Of a stretch of DNA of 64,000 nucleotides, positions 24,450 through 37,089 are shown one piece after another; position 1 is the stretch's first letter; the number at the start of each line of letters is the position of its first letter. A program made the translations under genes and the position numbers. The notes below the pieces were generated by a model. It worked only from the letters and a program-made list of their open reading frames with translations. It searched no databases and was not told the origin of the DNA. The stretch lies in contig CAWZYM010000295.1 of NCBI GenBank assembly GCA_963966185.1, forward strand, positions 1,204,501 to 1,268,500, in the 5' to 3' direction. Origin of the DNA: Rhabditoides inermis (Eukaryota; Nematoda; Chromadorea; Rhabditida; Rhabditidae).

Positions 24450-27440
24450 TTATCCTGAGAGTTCATCCTGAAAGTTTATCCTGAGAGTTTATTCTGTGTT
24501 TATCCTGAGACTTTATCCTAAGAGATTATCCTCAGACTTTCTCTGAAAGTTTATCCTGAGACTTCATCCTGAGAGATTATCCTCAGACTTTTTCTGAAAG
24601 TTTATCCTGAGACTTTATCCTGAGAGTTTATCCTGAGAGTTTATCCTGAGAGTTTATCTTGAGAGTTTATCCTGAGAGTTTATCCTGAAAGTTTATCCTG
24701 AGACTTTATCCTGAGAGTTTATCCTGAGAGTTTATCCTGAGAGTTTATCCTGAGAGTTTATCCTGAAAGTTCATCCTGAGAGTTTATTCTGGAAGTTTTT
24801 TTTTCTGAAAGTTTATCCTGTGTTTATCCTGAGAATGTATCCTGAGAGATTATTCTCAGACTTTCTCTGAAAGTTTATCCTGAGACTTTATCCTGAGAGT
24901 TTATCCTGAGAGTTTGTCCTGAAAGTTTATCCTGAGAGTTTATCCTAAAAGTTTATCCTGAAAGTTCATCCTGAGAGTTTATCCTGGAAGTTTATCCTGA
25001 ATGTTTATCCTGTGTTGTCTAGAGTTTATCCTGAGTTGTCCTGAAATTTTATCCTGAGAGTTTATCCTGAGAGTTTATCCTGAGAGTTTATCCTGAGAGT
25101 TTATCCTGAGAGTTTATCTTGAGAGTTTATCCTGAGAGTTTATTCTATGTTTATCCTGAGACTTTATCTTGAGGCTTCATCCTGAAAGTTTATCCTGAGA
25201 CTTTATCCTGAGAGTTTATCCTGAGAGTTTATCCTGAGAGTTTATCCTGAAAGTTTATCCTGAAAGTTCATCCTGAGAGTTTATCCTGGAAGTTTATCCT
25301 GAATGTTTTTCCTGTGTTGTCTAGAGTTTATCCTGAGTTGTCCTGAGATTTTATCCTGAGACTTTATCCTGAGAGTTTATCCTGAGAGTTCATCCTGAAA
25401 GTTTATCCTGAGAGTTTATCTTGTGTTTATCCTGAGAGTTTATCCTGAGAGATTATCCTCAGACTTTCTCTGAAAGTTTATCCTGAGACTTTATCCTGAG
25501 AGATTTTCCTCAGACTTTTTCTGAAAGTTTATCCTGAGACTTTATCCTGAGACTTTATCCTGAGAGTTTATCTTGAGAGTTTATCCTGAGAGTTTATCCT
25601 GAAAGTTTATCCTGAGACTTTATCCTGAAAGTTAATCCTGAGAGTTCATCCTGAGAGTTTATTCTGGAAGTTTTTTTTTCTGAAAGTTTATCCTGTGTTG
25701 TCTTGAGTTTGTAATGAGAGTTTATCCTAAGTTCACCTGAGATTTTATCCTGAGACTTTTTCCTGAGAGTTTATCCTGAGAGTTTATCCTGAGAGTTTAT
25801 CCTGAAAGTTTGTCCTGAGAGTTTATTCTGTGTTTGTCCTGAGACTTTATCTTGAGGCTTCATCCTGAGAGTTTATCCTGTGTTTATCCTGAGAGTTTAT
25901 CCTGAGAGATTATCCTCAGACTTTCTCTGAAAGTTTATCCTGAGACTTCATCCTGCGAGATTATCCTCAGACTTTCTCTGAAAGTTTATCCTGAGACTTT
26001 ATCCTGAGAGTTTATCCTGAGAGTTTATCCTGAGAGTTTATCTTGAGAGTTTATCCTGAGAGTTTATCCTGAAAGTTTATCCTGAGACTTTATCCTGAGA
26101 GTTTATCCTGAGAGTTTATCCTGAGAGTTTATCCTGAGAGTTTATCCTGAAAGTTCATCCTGAGAGTTTATCCTGGAAGTTTAGCCTGAATGTTTATCCT
26201 GTGTTGTCTAGAGTTTATCCTGAGTTGTCCTGAGATTTTATCCTGAGACTTTATCCTGAGAGTTTATCCTGAGTTGTCCTGAGATTTTATCCTGAGACTT
26301 TATCCTGAGAGTTTATCCTGAGAGTTCATCCTGAAAGTTTATCCTGAGAGTTTATCCTGTGTTTATCCTGAGAGTTTATCCTGAGAAATTATCCTCAGAC
26401 TTTTTCTGAAAGTTTATCCTGAGACTTTATCCTGAGAGATTATCCTCAGACTTTCTCTGAAAGTTTATCCTGAGACTTTAACCTGAGAGTTTATCCTGAG
26501 AGTTTATCCTGAGAGTTTATCTTGAGAGTTTATCCTAAGAGTTTATCCTGAAAGTTTATCCTGAGACTTCATCCTGAGAGTTTATCCTGAGAGTTTATCC
26601 TGAGAGTTTATCCTGAGAGTTTATCCTGAAAGTTTATCCTGAAAGTTCATCCTGAGAGTTTATCCTGGAAGTTTTTTTTTCTGAAAGTTTATCCTGTGTT
26701 GTCTTGAGTTTGTAATGAGAGTTTATCCTGAGTTCACTTGAGATTTTATCCTGAGACTTTTTCCTGAGAGTTTATCCTGAGAGTTTATCCTGAGAGTTTA
26801 TCCTGAAAGTTTATCCTGAGAGTTTATTCTGTGTTTATCCTGAGACTTTATCTTGAGGCTTTATCCTGAGAGTTTATCCTGTGTTTATCCTGAGAGTTTA
26901 TCCTGAGAGAAAAAAAGAGAGTTTATCCTGAAAGTTTATCCTGAGAGTTTATTCTGTGTTTATCCTGAGACTTTATCTTGAGGCTTCATCCTGAAAGTTT
27001 ATCCTGAGACTTTATCCTGAGAGTTTATCCTGAGAGTTTATCCTGAAAGTTTATCCTGAAAGTTCATCCTGAGAGTTTATTCTGGAAGTTTTTTTTTCTG
27101 AAAGTTTATCCTGTGTTGTCTTGAGTTTGTAATGAGAGTTTATCCTGAGTTCACCTGAGATTTTATCCTGAGACTTTTTCCTGAGAGTTTATTCTGAGAG
27201 TTTATCCTGAGAGTTTATCCTGAAAGTTTATCCTGAGAGTTTATTCTGTGTTTGTCCTGAGACTTTATCTTGATGTTTCATCCTGAGAGTTTATCCTGTG
27301 TTTATCCTGAGAGTTTATCCTGAGAGATTATCCTCAGACTTTCTCTGAAAGTTTATCCTGAGACTTCATCCTGCGAGATTATCCTCAGACTTTCTCTGAG
27401 AGTTTATCCTGAGACTTTATCCTGAGAGTTTATCCTGAGA
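24450..27440 (+). repeat. 3.0-kb series copy 1, as repeated in 11.93-kb copy 2
   Basis: Counterpart of 12,520-15,510 at +11,930 bp. It keeps the gagaatgtat variant (24,831) and the 49-bp internal duplication (26,222-26,319), which shows the 3.0-kb series existed before the larger block was doubled. Confidence 0.8.
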
Positions 27441-30395
27441 GTTTATCCTGAGAGTTCATCCTGAAAGTTTATCCTGAGAGTTTATTCTGTGTTTATCCTG
27501 AGACTTTATCCTAAGAGATTATTCTCAGACTTTCTCTGAAAGTTTATCCTGAGACTTCATCCTGAGAGATTATCCTCAGACTTTCTCTGAAAGTTTATCC
27601 TGAGACTTTATCCTGAGAGTTTATCCTGAGAGTTTATCCTGAGAGTTTATTTTGAGAGTTTATCCTGAGAGTTTATCCTGAAAGTTTATCCTGAGACTTT
27701 ATCCTGAGAGTTTATCCTGAGAGTTTATCCTGAGAGTTTATCCTGAGAGTTTATCCTGAAAGTTCATCCTGAGAGTTTATTCTGGAAGTTTTTTTTTCTG
27801 AAAGTTTATCCTGTGTTTATCCTGAGAATGTATCCTGAGAGATTATTCTCAGACTTTCTCTGAAAGTTTATCCTGAGACTTTATCCTGAGAGTTTATCCT
27901 GAGAGTTTGTCCTGAAAGTTTATCCTGAGAGTTTATCCTAAAAGTTTATCCTGAAAGTTCATCCTGAGAGTTTATCCTGGAAGTTTATCCTGAATGTTTA
28001 TCCTGTGTTGTCTAGAGTTTATCCTGAGTTGTCCTGAAATTTTATCCTGAGAGTTTATCCTGAGAGTTTATCCTGAGAGTTTATCCTGAGAGTTTATCCT
28101 GAGAGTTTATCTTGAGAGTTTATCCTGAGAGTTTATTCTATGTTTATCCTGAGACTTTATCTTGAGGCTTCATCCTGAAAGTTTATCCTGAGACTTTATC
28201 CTGAGAGTTTATCCTGAGAGTTTATCCTGAGAGTTTATCCTGAAAGTTTATCCTGAAAGTTCATCCTGAGAGTTTATTCTGGAAGTTTATCCTGAATGTT
28301 TTTCCTGTGTTGTCTAGAGTTTATCCTGAGTTGTCCTGAGATTTTATCCTGAGACTTTATCCTGAGAGTTTATCCTGAGAGTTCATCCTGAAAGTTTATC
28401 CTGAGAGTTTATCTTGTGTTTATCCTGAGAGTTTATCCTGAGAGATTATCCTCAGACTTTCTCTGAAAGTTTATCCTGAGACTTTATCCTGAGAGATTTT
28501 CCTCAGACTTTTTCTGAAAGTTTATCCTGAGACTTTATCCTGAGACTTTATCCTGAGAGTTTATCTTGAGAGTTTATCCTGAGAGTTTATCCTGAAAGTT
28601 TATCCTGAGACTTTATCCTGAAAGTTAATCCTGAGAGTTCATCCTGAGAGTTTATTCTGGAAGTTTTTTTTTCTGAAAGTTTATCCTGTGTTGTCTTGAG
28701 TTTGTAATGAGAGTTTATCCTAAGTTCACCTGAGATTTTATCCTGAGACTTTTTCCTGAGAGTTTATCCTGAGAGTTTATCCTGAGAGTTTATCCTGAAA
28801 GTTTGTCCTGAGAGTTTATTCTGTGTTTGTCCTGAGACTTTATCTTGAGGCTTCATCCTGAGAGTTTATCCTGTGTTTATCCTGAGAGTTTATCCTGAGA
28901 GATTATCCTCAGACTTTCTCTGAAAGTTTATCCTGAGACTTCATCCTGCGAGATTATCCTCAGACTTTCTCTGAAAGTTTATCCTGAGACTTTATCCTGA
29001 GAGTTTATCCTGAGAGTTTATCCTGAGAGTTTATCTTGAGAGTTTATCCTGAGAGTTTATCCTGAAAGTTTATCCTGAGACTTTATCCTGAGAGTTTATC
29101 CTGAGAGTTTATCCTGAGAGTTTATCCTGAGAGTTTATCCTGAAAGTTCATCCTGAGAGTTTATCCTGGAAGTTTAGCCTGAATGTTTATCCTGTGTTGT
29201 CTAGAGTTTATCCTGAGTTGTCCTGAGATTTTATCCTGAGACTTTATCCTGAGAGTTTATCCTGAGAGTTCATCCTGAAAGTTTATCCTGAGAGTTTATC
29301 CTGTGTTTATCCTGAGAGTTTATCCTGAGAAATTATCCTCAGACTTTTTCTGAAAGTTTATCCTGAGACTTTATCCTGAGAGATTATCCTCAGACTTTCT
29401 CTGAAAGTTTATCCTGAGACTTTAACCTGAGAGTTTATCCTGAGAGTTTATCCTGAGAGTTTATCTTGAGAGTTTATCCTAAGAGTTTATCCTGAAAGTT
29501 TATCCTGAGACTTCATCCTGAGAGTTTATCCTGAGAGTTTATCCTGAGAGTTTATCCTGAGAGTTTATCCTGAAAGTTTATCCTGAAAGTTCATCCTGAG
29601 AGTTTATCCTGGAAGTTTTTTTTTCTGAAAGTTTATCCTGTGTTGTCTTGAGTTTGTAATGAGAGTTTATCCTGAGTTCACTTGAGATTTTATCCTGAGA
29701 CTTTTTCCTGAGAGTTTATCCTGAGAGTTTATCCTGAGAGTTTATCCTGAAAGTTTATCCTGAGAGTTTATTCTGTGTTTATCCTGAGACTTTATCTTGA
29801 GGCTTTTTCCTGAGAGTTTATCCTGTGTTTATCCTGAGAGTTTATCCTGAGAGAAAAAAAGAGAGTTTATCCTGAAAGTTTATCCTGAGAGTTTATTCTG
29901 TGTTTATCCTGAGACTTTATCTTGAGGCTTCATCCTGAAAGTTTATCCTGAGACTTTATCCTGAGAGTTTATCCTGAGAGTTTATCCTGAAAGTTTATCC
30001 TGAAAGTTCATCCTGAGAGTTTATTCTGGAAGTTTTTTTTTTCTGAAAGTTTATCCTGTGTTGTCTTGAGTTTGTAATGAGAGTTTATCCTGAGTTCACC
30101 TGAGATTTTATCCTGAGACTTTTTCCTGAGAGTTTATTCTGAGAGTTTATCCTGAGAGTTTATCCTGAAAGTTTATCCTGAGAGTTTATTCTGTGTTTGT
30201 CCTGAGACTTTATCTTGATGTTTCATCCTGAGAGTTTATCCTGTGTTTATCCTGAGAGTTTATCCTGAGAGATTATCCTCAGACTTTCTCTGAAAGTTTA
30301 TCCTGAGACTTCATCCTGCGAGATTATCCTCAGACTTTCTCTGAGAGTTTATCCTGAGACTTTATCCTGAGAGTTTATCCTGAGAGTTTATCCTG
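27441..30395 (+). repeat. 3.0-kb series copy 2, as repeated in 11.93-kb copy 2
   Basis: Counterpart of 15,511-18,466 at about +11,930 bp, including the ggctttttcctg variant. The long T-run is 10 bases here (near 30,033) against 11 in the counterpart. Confidence 0.8.
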
Positions 30396-31370
30396 AGAGT
30401 TTATCCTGAGAGTTTATCCTGAAAGTTTATCCTGAAAGTTCATCCTGAGAGTTTATCCTGGAAGTTCATCCTGAATGTTTATCCTGTGTTGTCTAGAGTT
30501 TATCCTGAGTTGTCCTGAGATTTTATCCTGAGACTTTATCCTGAGAGTATATCCTGAGAGTTCATCCTGAAAGTTTATCCTGAGAGTTTATTCTGTGTTT
30601 ATCCTGAGACTTTATCCTAAGAGATTATTCTCAGACTTTCTCTGAAAGTTTAACCTGAGACTTCATCCTGAGAGATTATCCTCAGACTTTCTCTGAAAGT
30701 TTATCCTGAGACTTTATCCTGAGAGTTTATCCTGAGAGTTTATCCTGAGAGTTTATCTTGAGAGTTTATCCTGAGAGTTTATCCTGAAAGTTTATCCTGA
30801 GACTTTATCCTGAGAGTTTATCCTGAGAGTTTATCCTGAGAGTTTATCCTGAGAGTTTATCCTGAAAGTTCATCCTGAGAGTTTATTCTGGAAGTTTTTT
30901 TTTCTGAAAGTTTATCCTGTGTTTATCCTGAGAGTTTATCCTGAGAGATTATTCTCAGACTTTCTCTGAAAGTTTATCCTGAGACTTTATCCTGAGAGTT
31001 TATCCTGAGAGTTTGTCCTGAAAGTTTATCCTGAGAGTTTATCCTAAAAGTTCATCCTGAAAGTTCATCCTGAGAGTTTATCCTGGAAGTTTATCCTGAA
31101 TGTTTATCCTGGAAGTTTATCCTAAATGTTTATCCTGTGTTGTCTAGAGTTTATCCTGAGTTGTCCTGAGATTTTATCCTGAGACTTTATCCTGAGAGTT
31201 TATCCTGAGAGTTTATCCTGAGAATTTATCCTGAAAGTTTATCCTGAGAGTTTATTCTGTGTTTGTCCTGAGACTTTATCTTGAGGCTTCATCCTGAGAG
31301 TTTATCCTGTGTTTATCCTGAGAGTTTATCCTGAGAGATTATCCTCAGACTTTCTCTGAAAGTTTATCCT

Positions 31371-34367
31371 GAGACTTCATCCTGCGAGATTATCCTCAGA
31401 CTTTCTCTGAAAGTTTATCCTGAGACTTTATCCTGAGAGTTTATCCTGAGAGTTTATCCTGAGAGTTTATCTTGAGAGTTTATCCTGAGAGTTTATCCTG
31501 AAAGTTTATCCTGAGACTTTATCCTGAGAGTTTATCCTGAGAGTTTATCCTGAGAGTTTATCCTGAGAGTTTATCCTGAAAGTTTATCCTGAAAGTTCAT
31601 CCTGAGAGTTTATCCTGGAAGTTTATCCTAAATGTTTATCCTGTGTTGTCTAGAGTTTATCCTGAGTTGTCCTGAGATTTTATCCTGAGACTTTATCCTG
31701 AGAGTTTATCCTGAGAGATTATCCTCAGACTTTCTCTGAAAGTTTATCCTGAGACTTTATCCTGAGAGTTTATCCTGAGAGTTTATCCTGAGAGTTTATC
31801 TTGAGAGTTTATCCTGAGAGTTTATCCTGAAAGTTTATCCTGAGACTTTATCCTGAGAGTTTATCCTGAGAGTTTATCCTGAGAGTTTATCCTGAGAGTT
31901 TATCCTGAAAGTTTATCCTGAAAGTTCATCCTGAGAGTTTATCCTGGAAGTTTATCCTGAATGTTTTTCCTGTGTTGTCTAGAGTTTATCCTGAGTTGTC
32001 CTGAGATTTTATCCTGAGACTTTATCCTGAGAGTTTATCCTGAGAGTTCATCCTGAAAGTTTATCCTGAGAGTTTATCCTGAGAGTTTATCCTCAGACTT
32101 TCTCTGAAAGTTTATCCTGAGACTTTATCCTGAGAGATTTTCCTCAGACTTTTTCTGAAAGTTTATCCTGAGACTTTATCCTGAGACTTTATCCTGAGAG
32201 TTTATCTTGAGAGTTTATCCTGAGAGTTTATCCTGAAAGTTAATCCTGAGACTTTATCCTGAAAGTTAATCCTGAGAGTTTATCCTGAGAGTTTATCCTG
32301 AGAGTTTATCTTGAAAAGTTATCCTGAAAGTTCATCCTGAGAGTTTATTCTGGAAGTTTTTTTTTCTGAAAGTTTATCCTGTGTTTATCCTGAGAGTTTA
32401 TCCTGAGAGATTATTCTCAGACTTTCTCTGAAAGTTTATCCTGAGACTTTATCCTGAGAGTTTATCCTGAGAGTTTGTCCTGAAAGTTTATCCTGAGAGT
32501 TTATCCTAAAAGTTTATCCTGAAAGTTCATCCTGAGAGTTTATCCTGGAAGTTTATCCCGAATGTTTATCCTGTGTTGTCTAGAGTTTAACCTGAGTTGT
32601 CCTAAAATTTTATCCTGAGAGTTTATCCTGAGAGTTTATCCTGAGAGTTTATCCTGAGAGTTTATTCTGGAAGTTTATCCTGAGAGTTTATTCTGTGTTT
32701 ATCCTGAGACTTTATCTTGAGAGATTATCCTCAGACTTTCTCTGAAAGTTTATCCTGAGACTTCATCCTGAGAGATTATCCTCAGACTTTCTCTGAAAGT
32801 TTATCCTGAGACTTTATCCTGAGAGTTTATCCTGAGAGTTTATCCTGTGTTTATCCTGAGAGTTTATCCTGAGAGATTATCTTCAGACTTTCTCTGAAAG
32901 TTAATCCTGAGACTTTATCCTGAGAGATTATCCTCAGACTTTCTCTGAAAGTTTATCCTGAGACTTTATCCTGAGAGTTTATCCTGAGAGTTTATCCTGA
33001 GAGTTTATCTTGAGAGTTTATCCTGAGAGTTTATTCTGTGTTTATCCTGAGACTTCATCTTGAGGCTTCATCCTGAAAGTTTATCCTGAGACTTTATCCT
33101 GAGAGTTTATCCTGAGAGTTTATCCTGAGAGTTTATCCTGAGAGTTTATCCTGAAAGTTTATCCTGAATGTTCATCCTGAGAGTTTATTCTGGAAGTTTT
33201 TTTTTCTGAAAGTTTATCCTGTGTTGTCTTGAGTTTGTAATGAGAGTTTATCCTGAGTTCACCTGAGATTTTATCCTGAGACTTTTTCCTGAGAGTTTAT
33301 CCTGAGAGTTTATCCTGAGAGTTTATCCTGAGAGTTTATCCTGAAAGTTTATTCTGAAAGTTCATCCTGAGAGTTTATCCTGGAAGTTTATCCTGAATGT
33401 TTATCCTGTGTTGTCTAGAGTTTATCCTGAGAGTTTATCCTGAAAGTTTATCCTGAAAGTTCATCCTGAGAGTTTATCCTGGAAGTTCATCCTGAATGTT
33501 TATCCTGTGTTGTCTAGAGTTTATCCTGAGTTGTCCTGAGATTTTATCCTGAGACTTTATCCTGAGAGTTTATCCTGAGAGTTCATCCTGAAAGTTTATC
33601 CTGAGAGTTTATTCTGTGTTTATCCTGAGACTTTATCCTAAGAGATTATCCTCAGACTTTCTCTGAAAGTTTATCCTGAGACTTCATCCTGAGAGATTAT
33701 CCTCAGACTTTTTCTGAAAGTTTATCCTGAGACTTTATCCTGAGAGTTTATCCTGAGAGTTTATCCTGAGAGTTTATCTTGAGAGTTTATCCTGAGAGTT
33801 TATCCTGAAAGTTTATCCTGAGACTTTATCCTGAGAGTTTATCCTGAGAGTTTATCCTGAGAGTTTATCCTGAGAGTTTATCCTGAAAGTTCATCCTGAG
33901 AGTTTATTCTGGAAGTTTTTTTTTCTGAAAGTTTATCCTGTGTTTATCCTGAGAGTTTATCCTGAGAGATTATTCTCAGACTTTCTCTGAAAGTTTATCC
34001 TGAGACTTTATCATGAGAGTTTATCCTGAGAGTTTGTCCTGAAAGTTTATCCTGAGAGTTTATCCTAAAAGTTTATCCTGAAAGTTCATCCTGAGAGTTT
34101 ATCCTGGAAGTTTATCCTGAATGTTTATCCTGTGTTGTCTAGAGTTTATCCTGAGTTGTCCTGAAATTTTATCCTGAGAGTTTATCCTGAGAGTTTATCC
34201 TGAGAGTTTATCCTGAGAGTTTATCCTGAAAGTTTATCCTGAGAGTTTATTCTGTGTTTATCCTGAGACTTTATCCTAAGATATTATCCTCAGACTTTCT
34301 CTGAAAGTTTATCCTGAGACTTCATCCTGAGAGATTATCCTCAGACTTTCTCTGAAAGTTTGTCCTG
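31371..34367 (+). repeat. Mixed satellite cassettes between large HOR blocks
   Basis: Same 13-bp satellite with the usual cassettes, but I could not assign the whole stretch to one tandem series. It holds variants rare elsewhere: tttatcccgaatg near 32,553, gagtttaacctg near 32,583 and repeated gaaagttaatcc units at 32,236-32,277. It includes the displaced cassette at 33,420-33,950. Confidence 0.75.
33420..33950 (+). repeat. Third, displaced copy of a cassette from the 11.93-kb units
   Basis: This stretch matches 24,300-24,830 at an offset of 9,120 bp and 12,370-12,900 in the first 11.93-kb copy. All three carry the cctcagactttttctgaaag variant. They part near the end, where 12,901 and 24,831 read gagaatgtat and this copy reads gagagtttat. 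The join just before it (about 33,415-33,445) is abrupt: a gtgttgtctagag unit runs straight into gagag and gaaag units without the usual gagttgtcct unit. Confidence 0.72.
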
Positions 34368-35728
34368 AGACTTTATCCTGAGACTTTATCCTGAGAGTTT
34401 ATCTTGAGAGTTTATCCTGAGAGTTTATCCTGAAAGTTTATCCTGAGACTTTATCCTGAAAGTTAATCCTGAGAGTTTATCCTGAGAGTTTATCCTGAGA
34501 GTTTATCTTGAAAAGTTATCCTGAAAGTTCATCCTGAGAGTTTATCCTGAGAGTTTATCCTGAGAGTTTATCTTAAGAGTTTATCCTGAGAGTTTATTCT
34601 GTGTTTATCCTGAGACTTTATCTTGAGGCTTCATCCTGAAAGTTTATCCTGAGACTTTATCCTGAGAGTTTATCCTGAGAGTTTATCCTGAGAGTTTATC
34701 CTGAGAGTTTATCCTGAAAGTTTATCCTGAAAGTTCATCCTGAGAGTTTATTCTGGAAGTTTTTTTTTCTGAAAGTTTATCCTGTGTTGTCTTGAGTTTG
34801 TAATGAGAGTTTATCCTGAGTTCACCTGAGATTTTATCCTGAGACTTTTTCCTGAGAGTTTATCCTGAGAGTTTATCCTGAGAGTTTATCCTGAGAGTTT
34901 ATCCTGAAAGTTTATCCTGAAAGTTCATCCTGAGAGTTTATCCTGGAAGTTTATCCTGAATGTTTATCCTGTGTTGTCTAGAGTTTATCCTGAGTTGTCC
35001 TGAGATTTTATCCTGAGACTTTATCCTGAGAGTTTATCCTGAGAGTTCATCCTGAAAGTTTATCCTGAGAGTTTATCCTGTGTTTATCCTGAGAGTTTAT
35101 CCTGAGAGATTATCCTCAGACTTTCTCTGAAAGTTTATCCTGAGACTTTATCCTGAGAGATTATCCTCAGACTTTCTCTGAAAGTTTATCCTGAGACTTT
35201 ATCCTGAGAGTTTATCCTGAGAGTTTATCCTGAGAGTTTATCTTGAGAGTTTATCCTGAGAGTTTATCCTGAAAGTTTATCCTGAGACTTTATCCTGAGA
35301 GTTTATCCTGAGAGTTTATCCTGAGAGTTTATCCTGAGAGTTTATCCTGAGAGTTTATCCTGAGAGTTTATCCTGATAGTTCATCCTGAGAGTTTATTCT
35401 GGAAGTTTTTTTTTCTGAAAGTTTATCCTGTGTTGTCTTGAGTTTGTAATGAGAGTTTATCCTGAGTTCACCTGAGATTTTATCCTGAGACTTTTTCCTG
35501 AGAGTTTATCCTGAGAGTTTATCCTGAGAGTTTATCCTGAAAGTTTATCCTGAGAGTTTATTCTGTGTTTGTCCTGAGACTTTATCTTGAGGCTTCATCC
35601 TGAGAGTTTATCCTGTGTTTATCCTGAGAGTTTATCCTGAGAGATTATCCTCAGACTTTCTCTGAAAGTTTATCCTGAGACTTCATCCTGCGAGATTATC
35701 CTCAGACTTTCTCTGAAAGTTTATCCTG
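34368..35728 (+). repeat. Higher-order repeat, 1.36-kb series, copy 1
   Basis: Repeats immediately downstream at an offset of 1,361 bp. Anchors are gaaaagttatcctg (34,510 and 35,871), the atcttaagag unit (near 34,570 and 35,931) and gatagttcatcc (35,375 and 36,736). It starts with a doubled gagactttatcct before the gagagtttatctt unit. Confidence 0.85.
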
Positions 35729-37089
35729 AGACTTTATCCTGAGACTTTATCCTGAGAGTTTATCTTGAGAGTTTATCCTGAGAGTTTATCCTGAAAGTTT
35801 ATCCTGAGACTTTATCCTGAAAGTTAATCCTGAGAGTTTATCCTGAGAGTTTATCCTGAGAGTTTATCTTGAAAAGTTATCCTGAAAGTTCATCCTGAGA
35901 GTTTATCCTGAGAGTTTATCCTGAGAGTTTATCTTAAGAGTTTATCCTGAGAGTTTATTCTGTGTTTATCCTGAGACTTTATCTTGAGGCTTCATCCTGA
36001 AAGTTTATCCTGAGACATTATCCTGAGAGTTTATCCTGAGAGTTTATCCTGAGAGTTTATCCTGAGAGTTTATCCTGAAAGTTTATCCTGAAAGTTCATC
36101 CTGAGAGTTTATTCTGGAAGTTTTTTTTTCTGAAAGTTTATCCTGTGTTGTCTTGAGTTTGTAATGAGAGTTTATCCTGAGTTCACCTGAGATTTTATCC
36201 TGAGACTTTTTCCTGAGAGTTTATCCTGAGAGTTTATCCTGAGAGTTTATCCTGAGAGTTTATCCTGAAAGTTTATCCTGAAAGTTCATCCTGAGAGTTT
36301 ATCCTGGAAGTTTATCCTGAATGTTTATCCTGTGTTGTCTAGAGTTTATCCTGAGTTGTCCTGAGATTTTATCCTGAGACTTTATCCTGAGAGTTTATCC
36401 TGAGAGTTCATCCTGAAAGTTTATCCTGAGAGTTTATCCTGTGTTTATCCTGAGAGTTTATCCTGAGAGATTATCCTCAGACTTTCTCTGAAAGTTTATC
36501 CTGAGACTTTATCCTGAGAGATTATCCTCAGACTTTCTCTGAAAGTTTATCCTGAGACTTTATCCTGAGAGTTTATCCTGAGAGTTTATCCTGAGAGTTT
36601 ATCTTGAGAGTTTATCCTGAGAGTTTATCCTGAAAGTTTATCCTGAGACTTTATCCTGAGAGTTTATCCTGAGAGTTTATCCTGAGAGTTTATCCTGAGA
36701 GTTTATCCTGAGAGTTTATCCTGAGAGTTTATCCTGATAGTTCATCCTGAGAGTTTATTCTGGAAGTTTTTTTTCTGAAAGTTTATCCTGTGTTGTCTTG
36801 AGTTTGTAATGAGAGTTTATCCTGAGTTCACCTGAGATTTTATCCTGAGACTTTTTCCTGAGAGTTTATCCTGAGAGTTTATCCTGAGAGTTTATCCTGA
36901 AAGTTTATCCTGAGAGTTTATTCTGTGTTTGTCCTGAGACTTTATCTTGAGGCTTCATCCTGAGAGTTTATCCTGTGTTTATCCTGAGAGTTTATCCTGA
37001 GAGATTATCCTCAGACTTTCTCTGAAAGTTTATCCTGAGACTTCATCCTGCGAGATTATCCTCAGACTTTCTCTGAAAGTTTATCCTGA
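35729..37089 (+). repeat. Higher-order repeat, 1.36-kb series, copy 2
   Basis: Second copy of 34,368-35,728. One difference is a gagacattatcc unit near 36,013 where copy 1 has gagactttatcct. Part of it (from about 35,885) also belongs to the 5.26-kb series, since the same markers return near 41,191 and 41,994. Confidence 0.83.

Larger units (their letters stand above)
19530..31370 (+). repeat. 11.93-kb higher-order unit, copy 2
   Basis: Near-identical second copy of 7,600-19,440. Its end (about 31,250-31,380) reads through cleanly into gagacttcatcctgcgagattatcc, whereas the matching end of copy 1 is corrupted by several small deletions. Copy 2 may therefore show the original arrangement and copy 1's end the join. 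High identity implies a recent duplication, recent homogenisation or an assembly duplication; sequence alone cannot separate these. Confidence 0.85.
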
